Below, one piece after another: positions 42,049 through 50,451 of a stretch of DNA of 64,000 nt. The notes under the pieces are model-generated. The model was given only the letters and a program-made list of their open reading frames with translations, did not search any database and had not been told where the DNA came from. Within the stretch, counting starts at the first letter, position 1. Each line of letters starts with the position of its first letter. The stretch comes from Pectobacterium carotovorum (lineage in GTDB: Bacteria; Pseudomonadota; Gammaproteobacteria; Enterobacterales; Enterobacteriaceae). Both the position numbers and the translations under genes were made by a program. The DNA lies in NCBI RefSeq assembly GCF_033898505.1, contig NZ_JAXAFK010000006.1, positions 1 to 64,000 of the forward strand, in the 5' to 3' direction.

Positions 42049-43392
42049 ATGGCACAAATCGTATCTCTGGCGAGTTTTCTTGATTCTGTTCAACAACGCG
42101 ATCCGCATCAGCCTGAATTTTTACAGGCCGTTAATGAAGTGCTTTCCACTCTGTGGCCTTTTCTGGAGCAGAACCCTCACTATGCGGATTACAGCCTGCT
42201 GGAGCGATTGGTCGAGCCGGAACGTGTGATTCAGTTTCGCGTCGCGTGGACGGACGACAAAGGTCAGGTACAGGTGAACCGCGCCTGGCGTGTCCAGTTC
42301 AGCTCCGCGATCGGGCCGTACAAAGGCGGCATGCGTTTCCACCCGTCCGTTAACCTGTCGATTCTGAAATTCCTCGGGTTCGAGCAGACGTTCAAGAATG
42401 CACTGACGACGCTGCCAATGGGCGGTGGTAAAGGCGGTTCGGACTTTAACCCGAAAGGGAAAAGCCAGGGTGAAATCATGCGTTTCTGTCAGGCGCTGAT
42501 GACGGAACTGTATCGTCATCTGGGCGCGGATACGGACGTTCCGGCGGGCGACATCGGCGTGGGTGGCCGCGAAGTCGGTTTCATGACCGGCATGATGAAG
42601 AAGCTGACCAACAACACCGCGTGCGTCTTCACTGGTAAAGGGCTGTCGTTCGGCGGCAGTCTGATTCGCCCTGAAGCAACGGGCTACGGCCTGATCTACT
42701 TCACGGAAGCGATGCTGAAACGCCACGGTCTGGGCTTTGAAGGCATGCGTGTTGCCGTGTCCGGTTCCGGCAATGTGGCGCAGTATGCGATTGAAAAAGC
42801 GATGGAATTGGGTGCGCGTGTGGTCACGGCATCAGATTCTAACGGCACGGTGGTGGATGAGAACGGGTTTACCCCAGAGAAACTGGCGCTGCTGGAAGAG
42901 ATCAAAAATAAACGCTATGGCCGTGTGGAAGATTATGCGCGTGAAGCGAAACTGACTTACCTCGCAGGCAAAACGCCGTGGGAAGTGCCGGTAGATATCG
43001 CGCTGCCGTGTGCTACGCAGAATGAGCTGGATCTGCCAGCGGCGCAGACGCTGATTGCTAACGGAGTGAAAGCCGTGGCAGAAGGTGCCAACATGCCAAC
43101 CACGATCCCTGCGACCGATGCGTTCCTGGATGCAGGCGTGCTGTTTGCGCCGGGCAAAGCGGCTAACGCCGGCGGCGTGGCGACCTCCGGGCTGGAAATG
43201 GCGCAGAACGCGGCACGTTTGGGCTGGAAAGCAGAGAAGGTGGATGCGCGTCTGCACCACATCATGCTGGATATTCACAATGCGTGTGTGCAGTACGGCG
43301 GTGAAAACAGCCAGACTAACTACGTGCGCGGTGCCAACGTAGCGGGCTTTGTAAAAGTGGCCGACGCGATGCTGGCGCAGGGCGTCGTATAA
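42049..43392 (+). CDS. gdhA: NADP-specific glutamate dehydrogenase
   Basis: 447 residues, a hexameric cytoplasmic enzyme that makes glutamate from 2-oxoglutarate and ammonia when ammonia is high. The active-site lysine is in LPMGGGKGGSDFNPKGKS, and the dinucleotide fold is VAVSGSGNVAQYAIEKA. The ATG follows CAGGAG. E. coli gdhA is elsewhere on the map, so here it is an insertion between uspA and rsmJ. The window therefore encodes both ammonia routes (gdhA and glnA). Confidence 0.96.
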   Translation: MAQIVSLASFLDSVQQRDPHQPEFLQAVNEVLSTLWPFLEQNPHYADYSLLERLVEPERVIQFRVAWTDDKGQVQVNRAWRVQFSSAIGPYKGGMRFHPSVNLSILKFLGFEQTFKNALTTLPMGGGKGGSDFNPKGKSQGEIMRFCQALMTELYRHLGADTDVPAGDIGVGGREVGFMTGMMKKLTNNTACVFTGKGLSFGGSLIRPEATGYGLIYFTEAMLKRHGLGFEGMRVAVSGSGNVAQYAIEKAMELGARVVTASDSNGTVVDENGFTPEKLALLEEIKNKRYGRVEDYAREAKLTYLAGKTPWEVPVDIALPCATQNELDLPAAQTLIANGVKAVAEGANMPTTIPATDAFLDAGVLFAPGKAANAGGVATSGLEMAQNAARLGWKAEKVDARLHHIMLDIHNACVQYGGENSQTNYVRGANVAGFVKVADAMLAQGVV

Positions 43393-43410
43393 CGTCTTAG
43401 TCCTTCTGAG

Positions 43411-43433
43411 CGCCTGCATTTGCAGGCGTTTTT
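43411..43433 (+). terminator. terminator of gdhA
   Basis: Perfect arms CGCCTGCA and TGCAGGCG with a TT loop, followed by T5. Confidence 0.9.
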
Positions 43434-43451
43434 CCTTCTCACTTATTTATT

Positions 43452-43726
43452 TATACCCTAAATAATTCGAGTTTCAGGACAAAACGTTAACGTTTTGAAC
43501 AACGCGAAGCGTTAGCCCTTCAGGGCGATGCTCAGCGATGAGCATCGTAACGCGGCAAGGGAAGGAATCCCGATGAGCTTACTCAGGTAAGTGATTCGGG
43601 TGAGTGACAAACCTGCCATAGGCATGTTTGAACGCTGCTTGCAGCGGCCCCAACGGGGCGAGGCACACGCCAGTGTGCTGAGTAGCGCAGCCAACGCACA
43701 TGAAACTTGAAGTATGACGGGGATAA
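43452..43726. repeat. long ERIC element with internal insertions
   Basis: It has ERIC ends (TATACCCTAAATAATTCGAG on the left, CAACGCACATGAAACTTGAA near the right) and the core GATGAGCTTACTCAGGTAAG, but is 275 bp instead of about 127. The left insertion carries a perfect palindrome CAAAACGTTAACGTTTTG (43480-43497) and a hairpin around GATGCTC/GAGCATC. A second insertion lies right of the core. It fills most of the 459-base gap behind gdhA. Confidence 0.9.
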
Positions 43727-43851
43727 GTTTTAGCGACATTTCTTGCTGGACACCGCTTCCCGCCTTTCTTTATCTTAATCAGCATTGCGTATCGTCGGGT
43801 TTCTGTTCCTGCCTTCCGGTACAACCCGTTCTCTTCAAGGCTTAGACCATT

Positions 43852-45165
43852 GTGAAAATCAAACATCTTCCTTTCGATCAGAATCGTAATGGCTGGTCGG
43901 CAGATCTTATCGATAAACCGAATTACCCGCAGCAGCGCGGAAAAACAACGGCGGACTGGCTGGTGATCGGCGCAGGCTATGCGGGGATTGCCTTTGCGCA
44001 GCGTCTGGCTGAACAGCGCCCGGATAAACACATTATCCTGCTGGATGCGGGCGAGATTGGCGACAATGCCTCCGGGCGTAACTCCGGTTTCGTCATCGAT
44101 TTGCCGCACAACATCGGTAGCTCGACGGCCGAGCTGGAAAAAGCGGCGGCTTATCGCCGCCTGTTGCAGTCTGGCGTGGCGCATCTGAAAGAGAAGGTGG
44201 ATCGCCATGCTATCGCGTGCGACTGGAGCGTGGCGGGGAAATATCACTGTGCGGTCAGTTCAACGTTTAACGGCCTGATCGATACCTATGTCCGTGAATT
44301 GGACGATCTGGGTGAATCCTATCAGGTGGTGGAAAAAGATGAACTGGCTCGTCGCCTCGGCACGTCTTTCTATCATCGCGCCGTGTATACCCCCAATTGC
44401 ATTCTGCTAAACCCGGCGGCGCTGGTGGTCGGGCTGGTGGCGAACCTGCCGAAGAACGTGACGGTTTACGCTCATTCACCTGCGTTGAATATCGAGACCG
44501 GATCGCGCATTCGCGTGGAAACACCGTATGGCGAAATTCAGGCAGATAAGCTGATGATGGCGATTAACGGCGCGGCGCGCGGCCTGCCGCTGTTCAATGG
44601 CCGGGTGTTTGCCGTGGCGACATTCGCGACGCTGACGGAACCGCTGAATGCGGAACAGATAGCACGTATGGGCGACATGCCGGACTGGGGGCTGACGCCG
44701 GTCAATGCGCTCGCCAGCGCGACGCTACGCTATACGCGTGACCACCGTTTCCTGATTCGGGAGCATGTGAAATTTGCCCCAGAGTTGGTCAATAGCGCGG
44801 TAGAAACCGGACGCCACGCGCGTCGTCACGCGGCTATTTTTGCCCGGATGTTCCCGCAGTTGAGCGATGTGAAGATGGCGCATACCTGGTCAGGTTTGAT
44901 TAGCGTCACGCGCAACGGGGCGCCAATTTGGGGACAGCTAAGCGACAATGTGTATGCGTCCGCAGGCTGTAACGGGGCAGGTCTGTCGAAGCAAACTGCT
45001 GCCGGGCATATTCTGGCGGATTTGGCACTGGGTGAAGACAACCCGCTGATTGGCGATATGCAATCGCTCGGGCAGGCGAACTACCTGCCGCCACGCCCTT
45101 TCCTGGATGTGGGGGTGAACGGTTACCTGACGAGCGAACGTTGGAAAGCCCGCAGCGAGAGATAA
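43852..45165 (+). CDS. FAD-dependent amine/D-amino-acid oxidase family protein
   Basis: 437 residues of the DAO family. The N-terminal FAD fold is DWLVIGAGYAGIAFAQRLAE near residue 35, then the acidic ribose-binding LLDAGEIGDNASGRNSGF. The C-terminal part ends with VYASAGCNGAGLSKQTAAG, the second FAD contact. Related enzymes oxidise glycine, sarcosine or gamma-glutamylputrescine; the substrate here cannot be told. GTG start with a weak ribosome site. It stands alone after the ERIC element, not in an operon with gdhA. Confidence 0.82.
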   Translation: MKIKHLPFDQNRNGWSADLIDKPNYPQQRGKTTADWLVIGAGYAGIAFAQRLAEQRPDKHIILLDAGEIGDNASGRNSGFVIDLPHNIGSSTAELEKAAAYRRLLQSGVAHLKEKVDRHAIACDWSVAGKYHCAVSSTFNGLIDTYVRELDDLGESYQVVEKDELARRLGTSFYHRAVYTPNCILLNPAALVVGLVANLPKNVTVYAHSPALNIETGSRIRVETPYGEIQADKLMMAINGAARGLPLFNGRVFAVATFATLTEPLNAEQIARMGDMPDWGLTPVNALASATLRYTRDHRFLIREHVKFAPELVNSAVETGRHARRHAAIFARMFPQLSDVKMAHTWSGLISVTRNGAPIWGQLSDNVYASAGCNGAGLSKQTAAGHILADLALGEDNPLIGDMQSLGQANYLPPRPFLDVGVNGYLTSERWKARSER

Positions 45166-45261
45166 TACTGCCAGCCAACGGCAGGCAGTATCTCTACGAT
45201 CTCTCCATTATCACCGCTCGACACACGCGGTCAGCCATTCCGGCTTCCCGCGAAGCGTCGG

Positions 45262-47157
45262 TTAGTTAATGGCCGCGATAATCGTCAACCGATCGTTCAG
45301 CCGTTGTTTGGTCAACGCATCGGTGGCGCTGTCGCGCTGTTGCGTCAATTCCGCTACGCGTTTCTCTCTCTGCGCGGCATCCGGCAGCAGCAGCGTTTTC
45401 ACGTTGATGGATTGCACGTTGCTGTAGCGACCGTCGTCTGAGGTCGGTACGCTGATTTTTCCGCTGTTGAGCAGCGATTCGACGATGTGGCGTTCGCGTT
45501 CATAGCCCTGCAATCCAGCCAGCTTCCAGCGCTGCGGCACAGTGCCTTCGTATTGGCCTTTTTTCACCTCGGTCAGATAGCGGATGGTCAGGTTACGAAT
45601 TGTGCCCGCTTCTTCGCCATATTCCACTTTGGTGTCTGACAGTACCGGGAATTGCCTACCTTCCAGCACGCCGCCTTTCTGCGTCAGGTGGCCCATACGG
45701 TAGCTGTTCATGCCCAGACGAATCGGCATGTCGTCGGTAACTGGCGTGCCGTTATTCATTTTCAGGTCGGTAATGCGCTGCCCGGCGGGTTTAGTCAGGT
45801 CGATGGTGTACGTCACGCCGTCGAAGAAATCGTTGGTGGAATACTTGGACGCGCGGCGCTGCGGATTAAAGCTGTAAGTCACATCGCCGTCCTGTAGCTG
45901 ATTGAAGTAACCCGCTGACCATTCCATGTATTTCTTCAGTTCTTTTCCGGTGAGCTGGTAAACCGTGATCTCACCGCCAGCGTATTGATAGTTAAAGGCA
46001 ATATCCTTGGCGGAGATGGTGCCGACGTTCAGCTTGGGCCGATCGTTATCAATTTGCAGCGCGATCACCTGCGCTTTGGGGGCGTAATGGCGGCTGGCCT
46101 CCTGGAACAGGGCGCTGATACCCGTGTCCTGTACGTGTACCCGAGGAATGCCTTTCACGGCATCTTGCGGCACCAGATCGTGCCCGAGGAGCTGAGCAAT
46201 CGGACGGTTGGCGTTGGCGCGCAGGGTATTGTGATAAGGCTCGTAGATATCTTCCATCTTGCGGTCAGAATCCACGTCCTTAATCGAATAGGTATAGCTG
46301 TCCTTATTGATCAGCACGTATTTGCCGTTCTGTTGTTCAAACTGCAAATCGATGCGCGATAGTGCGCGGCCGTATTTGTCTGGTTCGGTGACGATCACGC
46401 CATTTATCACCTCTTTATCCACTTTTACGTGCATATGGCCCGCAACGATAGCCGCTAACTCCGGGTTTGCGCGAGCAATGTCGCCCACGCCAGTGCCCGG
46501 TCGCTGGTTCTCGTTATCGATGCCCATATGGGCGACCAGCACGATGGCGTCGACCTTATCGTGAATTTGCTGGATAACGGTTTTTACCGCCCCGACGGGA
46601 TCGGTGAAGTTCAGCCCTTTCACGCGGTCAGTGCCTTTGGCGAATTCCGCGGTCATCGGCGTATCCATACCGATGATGCCAATCTTCACGCCCTGTCGTT
46701 CGACAATTTTATAGGAGGGTAAGTAAGGTTTACCGCTCTCCCAAAAAATGTTGCCCGCCAGCGCGGTGCCTTTGAACTGGTCAAGCGAGGTGGAAAGCAC
46801 GTTCAGGCCGAAATCGAACTCGTGGTTGCCCAGCACCCAAACGTCATAATTCAGGGCGTTAAAGCCGAGGATCATCGGGCTGGTTTTATCATTTTTGAAG
46901 GTTTCGACAAAGTTGCCCTGAATCGTATCGCCCGCATCAACCAGAATCACGTTAGGCTGCTGTGCGCGAACCTTATGCACCTGCGTTGCGATCTGGCTCA
47001 GGCTGCCTGCCATGTTGGCGGTGTCGGTGGCGTAATCCCAGGGAACAAAAGTACCGTGCAGGTCGGATGTCCCCAGAATCGTAATATTGACGGGTTCTTG
47101 AACGGCCATAGCAGAAGTACTCAAACAAAGCAGAAGTGACAGAAGTGTTTTTTTCAT
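45262..47157 (-). CDS. periplasmic 5'-nucleotidase/metallophosphatase
   Basis: A 631-residue precursor with a signal peptide (cleaved near SAMAVQ). The N-terminal calcineurin-like domain has the metal motifs GTSDLHG, DAGDTIQGN, GNHEFDFG and AGHMHV. The 5_nucleotid_C domain follows (about 310-520), with a C-terminal extension. It belongs to the UshA/CpdB superfamily and probably scavenges nucleotides or 2',3'-cyclic nucleotides, giving nucleosides and phosphate. Which substrate is preferred cannot be seen. It is convergent with the FAD oxidase. Confidence 0.87.
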   Translation of the reverse strand: MKKTLLSLLLCLSTSAMAVQEPVNITILGTSDLHGTFVPWDYATDTANMAGSLSQIATQVHKVRAQQPNVILVDAGDTIQGNFVETFKNDKTSPMILGFNALNYDVWVLGNHEFDFGLNVLSTSLDQFKGTALAGNIFWESGKPYLPSYKIVERQGVKIGIIGMDTPMTAEFAKGTDRVKGLNFTDPVGAVKTVIQQIHDKVDAIVLVAHMGIDNENQRPGTGVGDIARANPELAAIVAGHMHVKVDKEVINGVIVTEPDKYGRALSRIDLQFEQQNGKYVLINKDSYTYSIKDVDSDRKMEDIYEPYHNTLRANANRPIAQLLGHDLVPQDAVKGIPRVHVQDTGISALFQEASRHYAPKAQVIALQIDNDRPKLNVGTISAKDIAFNYQYAGGEITVYQLTGKELKKYMEWSAGYFNQLQDGDVTYSFNPQRRASKYSTNDFFDGVTYTIDLTKPAGQRITDLKMNNGTPVTDDMPIRLGMNSYRMGHLTQKGGVLEGRQFPVLSDTKVEYGEEAGTIRNLTIRYLTEVKKGQYEGTVPQRWKLAGLQGYERERHIVESLLNSGKISVPTSDDGRYSNVQSINVKTLLLPDAAQREKRVAELTQQRDSATDALTKQRLNDRLTIIAAIN

Positions 47158-47307
47158 TATGTCATCTTAGTGTCATAAAAGGAGATAGCGCGGAATTATG
47201 CGATTTGCTTCTCATTTGTGCTACAGACTTTGCAAATACAGCATAGGAAATGCGAAGCAGGCTAAGTTTTTAGCCGCTGACGCGTGTAGCGGCACAGCGG
47301 CGAGGGA

Positions 47308-48054
47308 TTAAGCGGGGAGATAGAAATCGAAGCGGTGGCTTTTGGTTTCCAGCATGGATTGTGCCGGTACGCCCGCCAGCGGCGGCGCATAGTCTGGTCG
47401 TTTTACCACGACGCGTTTTTTTGCCAGCGCGCGTGCGGGCTCCAGCAGCGCGTCGGCGTCGTCATCTGCGCCAACCAGCGACTGAAACACGCGCATCTCT
47501 TTCTTCACCAGCGCGCTCTTTTGTTTATGCGGGAACATCGGATCGAGATAAACCACATCCGGCGGCGGCGTGATATCGCGTAGTGCGGTCATGCTCGACG
47601 CGTGCAGCAGCGTCAGCCGCTCTTGTAGCCACGGGCCAATTTCTGCGTCCCGATAGCCACGCTGCAACCCGTCGTCCAGCAGTGCCGCAACCACCGGATT
47701 GCGCTCCACCATGCGTACCCGACAGCCTAATGCCGCCAGCACAAAGGCGTCGCGCCCCAGCCCAGCTGTCGCATCCACGACATCCGGCAGGTAATCTTTT
47801 TTGATCCCCACGGCTTTAGCGACAGCCTCGCCGCGTCCGCCGCCAAAGCGACGACGATGCGCCATGGTTCCGGCGACGAAATCGACGAAGATAGCGCCGA
47901 GCTTCGGCTCATCCTGCTTGCGCAATTCCAGACGCTCCGCAGTCAGCACCAGCGCCATCACCGCATCGGGATCGGAAACCAGCCCCCAGCGTGCGGCCAG
48001 AGAAGATAAGGCGCCACTGTCGGCGCCTTCTTCTGCGATTAAGCAGATGCTCAT
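47308..48054 (-). CDS. rsmJ: 16S rRNA (guanine-1516-N2)-methyltransferase RsmJ
   Basis: 248 residues (E. coli 250). SAM-dependent methylase with motif [17 protein letters not shown] and catalytic [14 protein letters not shown]. The start ATG overlaps the prlC stop by four bases (ATGA), so it is translated by coupling. The prlC-rsmJ pair is conserved in enterobacteria. Confidence 0.95.
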   Translation of the reverse strand: MSICLIAEEGADSGALSSLAARWGLVSDPDAVMALVLTAERLELRKQDEPKLGAIFVDFVAGTMAHRRRFGGGRGEAVAKAVGIKKDYLPDVVDATAGLGRDAFVLAALGCRVRMVERNPVVAALLDDGLQRGYRDAEIGPWLQERLTLLHASSMTALRDITPPPDVVYLDPMFPHKQKSALVKKEMRVFQSLVGADDDADALLEPARALAKKRVVVKRPDYAPPLAGVPAQSMLETKSHRFDFYLPA

Positions 48055-50093
48055 CCTTTGATGCCGTAATGCGCGAGCATGGCATCCAACTGCGGTTCGC
48101 GGCCACGGAAACGTTTGAACAGCTCCATTGGCTCTTCGGAACCGCCGCGCGTCAGGATGTTATCCAGGAATGACTGGCCGGTTTCGCGGTTGAAGATGCC
48201 TTCTTCCTCGAAGCGAGAGTAAGCATCCGCCGCCAGCACGTCGGCCCACAGATAGCTGTAGTAGCCTGCGGCATAGCCACCCGCAAAGATGTGGCTGAAC
48301 GCATGCGGGAAGCGGCCCCAGCTTGGGCTTGGCACCACGGCCACCTGCGCTTTGATTTCGGCCAGCGTCGGCAGAATCTGTGCGCCTTTCGCGGGGTCAA
48401 ACTCGGCGTGCAGACGGAAATCGAACAGGCCGAATTCCAGCTGACGCAGAATGAACAGCGCGGCCTGATAGTTCTTCGCTTCCAGCATTTTATCCAGCAA
48501 CTCCTGCGGCAGCGGTTCACCGGTTTCGTGGTGGCCGGAGATAAAGGCCAGTGCTTCAGGTTCCCAGCACCAGTTTTCCATGAACTGACTCGGCAGTTCG
48601 ACCGCATCCCACGGTACGCCGTTGATACCCGCGACACCGGCGGTATCGATCTGGGTCAGCATGTGGTGCAGGCCGTGACCGAATTCGTGGAACAACGTAG
48701 TGACTTCGTCGTGCGTGAACAGGGCTGGTTTACCGTTGACTGGGCGGTTGAAGTTGCAGACCAGATAGGCGACCGGTTTTTGCAGTTCGCCGTTGCCCTT
48801 ACGCAGTTTACCCGCGCAGTCGTCCATCCAGGCACCGCCGCGTTTGTGTTCGCGGGCGTACAGATCGAGGTAGAAACTGCCGCGCAGTTCACCGCTTTCA
48901 TCGAACAGGTCGAAGAAACGGACATCCGGATGCCAGACATCCACGTCTTTACGCTCTTTGGCCGTGATGCCATAGATGCGCTTAACGACTTCGAACAGGC
49001 CGTTCACCGCGCGGTTTTCCGGGAAGTACGGACGAAGCTGTTCATCGCTGATGGAATACAGGTGCTGCTTTTGCTGCTCGCTGTAGTAGGTGATATCCCA
49101 GGCCTGTAATTCATCCACACCGTAGTGTTCTTTGGCGAAGGCGCGCAGCTGCGCGAGTTCTTCTTCAGCCTGTGGACGGGCGCGTTTCGCCAGATCGGTC
49201 AGGAAATCGAGCACCTGCTGCGGGTTTTCCGCCATTTTGGTCGCCAGCGACTTGTGCGCATAGCTATCGAAGCCCAGCAGCTGTGCCAGCTCGTGACGCA
49301 GCGCCAGCTCTTCCGCCATCACCTCGCTGTTGTCCCATTTACCTGCGTTCGGCCCCTGATCGGACGCGCGGGTGCCGTAGGCGCGGTACATCTCTTCACG
49401 CAGCGCCTGATTGGTACAGTAGGTCATCACCGGCAGGTAGCTCGGGATATCCAGCGTCAGCAGCCAGCCATCCTGCTCTTTGGCTTCAGCCTGCGCTTTG
49501 GCTGCCGCTAGGGCGCTTTCCGGCATGCCATCCAGTTCAGCGACGTCGGTAATCAGCTTGCTCCAGCCCATTGTGGCATCCAGCACGTTGTTGCTGTACT
49601 GCGAGCCAAGTTCGGACAGGCGGGCGGAAATTTCGCCGTAGCGTTTCTGTTTTTCCGGCGACAGGCCGATACCGGACAGTTCAAAATCGCGTAGCGCGTT
49701 ATCCACGGATTTCTTCTGCGCTACGCTCAGCGCAGCGTAATGTTCGCCGTCGCGCAGGCTGCGGTAAGCCTGATACAGACCGGCATGTTGGCCGACCCAG
49801 GTGCTGTGCTCGGACAGCAGCGGTAAGCACTGTTCGTAAGCGCCACGCAGCTCCGGGCTGTTCTTCACGGCGTTCAGGTGGCTGACAGGGGAGAAGATGC
49901 GGCCAAGGCGATCGTCGCTGTCTGCCAGCGGTTGGCACAGATTATCCCATGTAAACGGCCCCGCTTGCGCCACCACGCGTTCTACCGTCTCGCGGCATTC
50001 ATCCAGTGCGGATTGCACCGCAGGGACAATATCTTCCGTTTTGATGCTGGAGAACGGGGGCAGGGTAAATGAGGTCAGTAATGGATTCGTCAT
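48051..50093 (-). CDS. prlC: oligopeptidase A
   Basis: 680 residues, the E. coli length. An M3-family zinc metallopeptidase of the cytoplasm that degrades signal peptides and small oligopeptides. The zinc motif HEFGH is in [14 protein letters not shown], followed by [17 protein letters not shown] and the substrate loop [19 protein letters not shown]. The frame extends to 50174, but the ATG at 50093 begins [15 protein letters not shown] as in homologues. It is a heat-shock gene in E. coli, but I cannot see a clear sigma-32 promoter here. Confidence 0.96.
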   Translation of the reverse strand: MTNPLLTSFTLPPFSSIKTEDIVPAVQSALDECRETVERVVAQAGPFTWDNLCQPLADSDDRLGRIFSPVSHLNAVKNSPELRGAYEQCLPLLSEHSTWVGQHAGLYQAYRSLRDGEHYAALSVAQKKSVDNALRDFELSGIGLSPEKQKRYGEISARLSELGSQYSNNVLDATMGWSKLITDVAELDGMPESALAAAKAQAEAKEQDGWLLTLDIPSYLPVMTYCTNQALREEMYRAYGTRASDQGPNAGKWDNSEVMAEELALRHELAQLLGFDSYAHKSLATKMAENPQQVLDFLTDLAKRARPQAEEELAQLRAFAKEHYGVDELQAWDITYYSEQQKQHLYSISDEQLRPYFPENRAVNGLFEVVKRIYGITAKERKDVDVWHPDVRFFDLFDESGELRGSFYLDLYAREHKRGGAWMDDCAGKLRKGNGELQKPVAYLVCNFNRPVNGKPALFTHDEVTTLFHEFGHGLHHMLTQIDTAGVAGINGVPWDAVELPSQFMENWCWEPEALAFISGHHETGEPLPQELLDKMLEAKNYQAALFILRQLEFGLFDFRLHAEFDPAKGAQILPTLAEIKAQVAVVPSPSWGRFPHAFSHIFAGGYAAGYYSYLWADVLAADAYSRFEEEGIFNRETGQSFLDNILTRGGSEEPMELFKRFRGREPQLDAMLAHYGIKG

Positions 50094-50451
50094 GGTGCCG
50101 TCCTGATAATTGTGGGTGATCTCGTTGCCGATCGATTCTTCGTTTTGCCGTTCCAGACTGGCTGCTGCGGGCAATCCGTTGAAGAGAAAAATACGGCAAG
50201 GCGGATATCTACTGCGGATTACTGACTAAGATGGGGTCAAGCGCCGTGAAAATCAATGGTGGAGGGGTTGCCGTTCGTGGCCGAAGGTGCGTTTTGCGGT
50301 CGTGGAGGAGCTCCATTGAGTGCCTGAACACGGCTGCTCACGTCGCGTTGAAGAGGTTTTCCTGAAAATTTTTGTACTTTTCCTGCCCGATTTTGTTTTT
50401 CGCGTGACCTACCTGATGTGTCTTTTTTTTCAATATTTCAGGGGAATGACA
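50094..50451. other. prlC/receptor intergenic region
   Basis: 358 bases between divergent prlC and the TonB receptor. No Fur box is visible. A T-rich stretch ending CTGCCCGAT (50383-50391) recurs upstream of the tonB-like gene and may be part of a promoter used by the local sigma factor. Confidence 0.4.

Noticed and set aside
48291..49109. 272-codon open frame opposite prlC
   Set aside because: Phe/Val/Gln-rich chain antisense to a certain metallopeptidase gene; no ribosome site or family.
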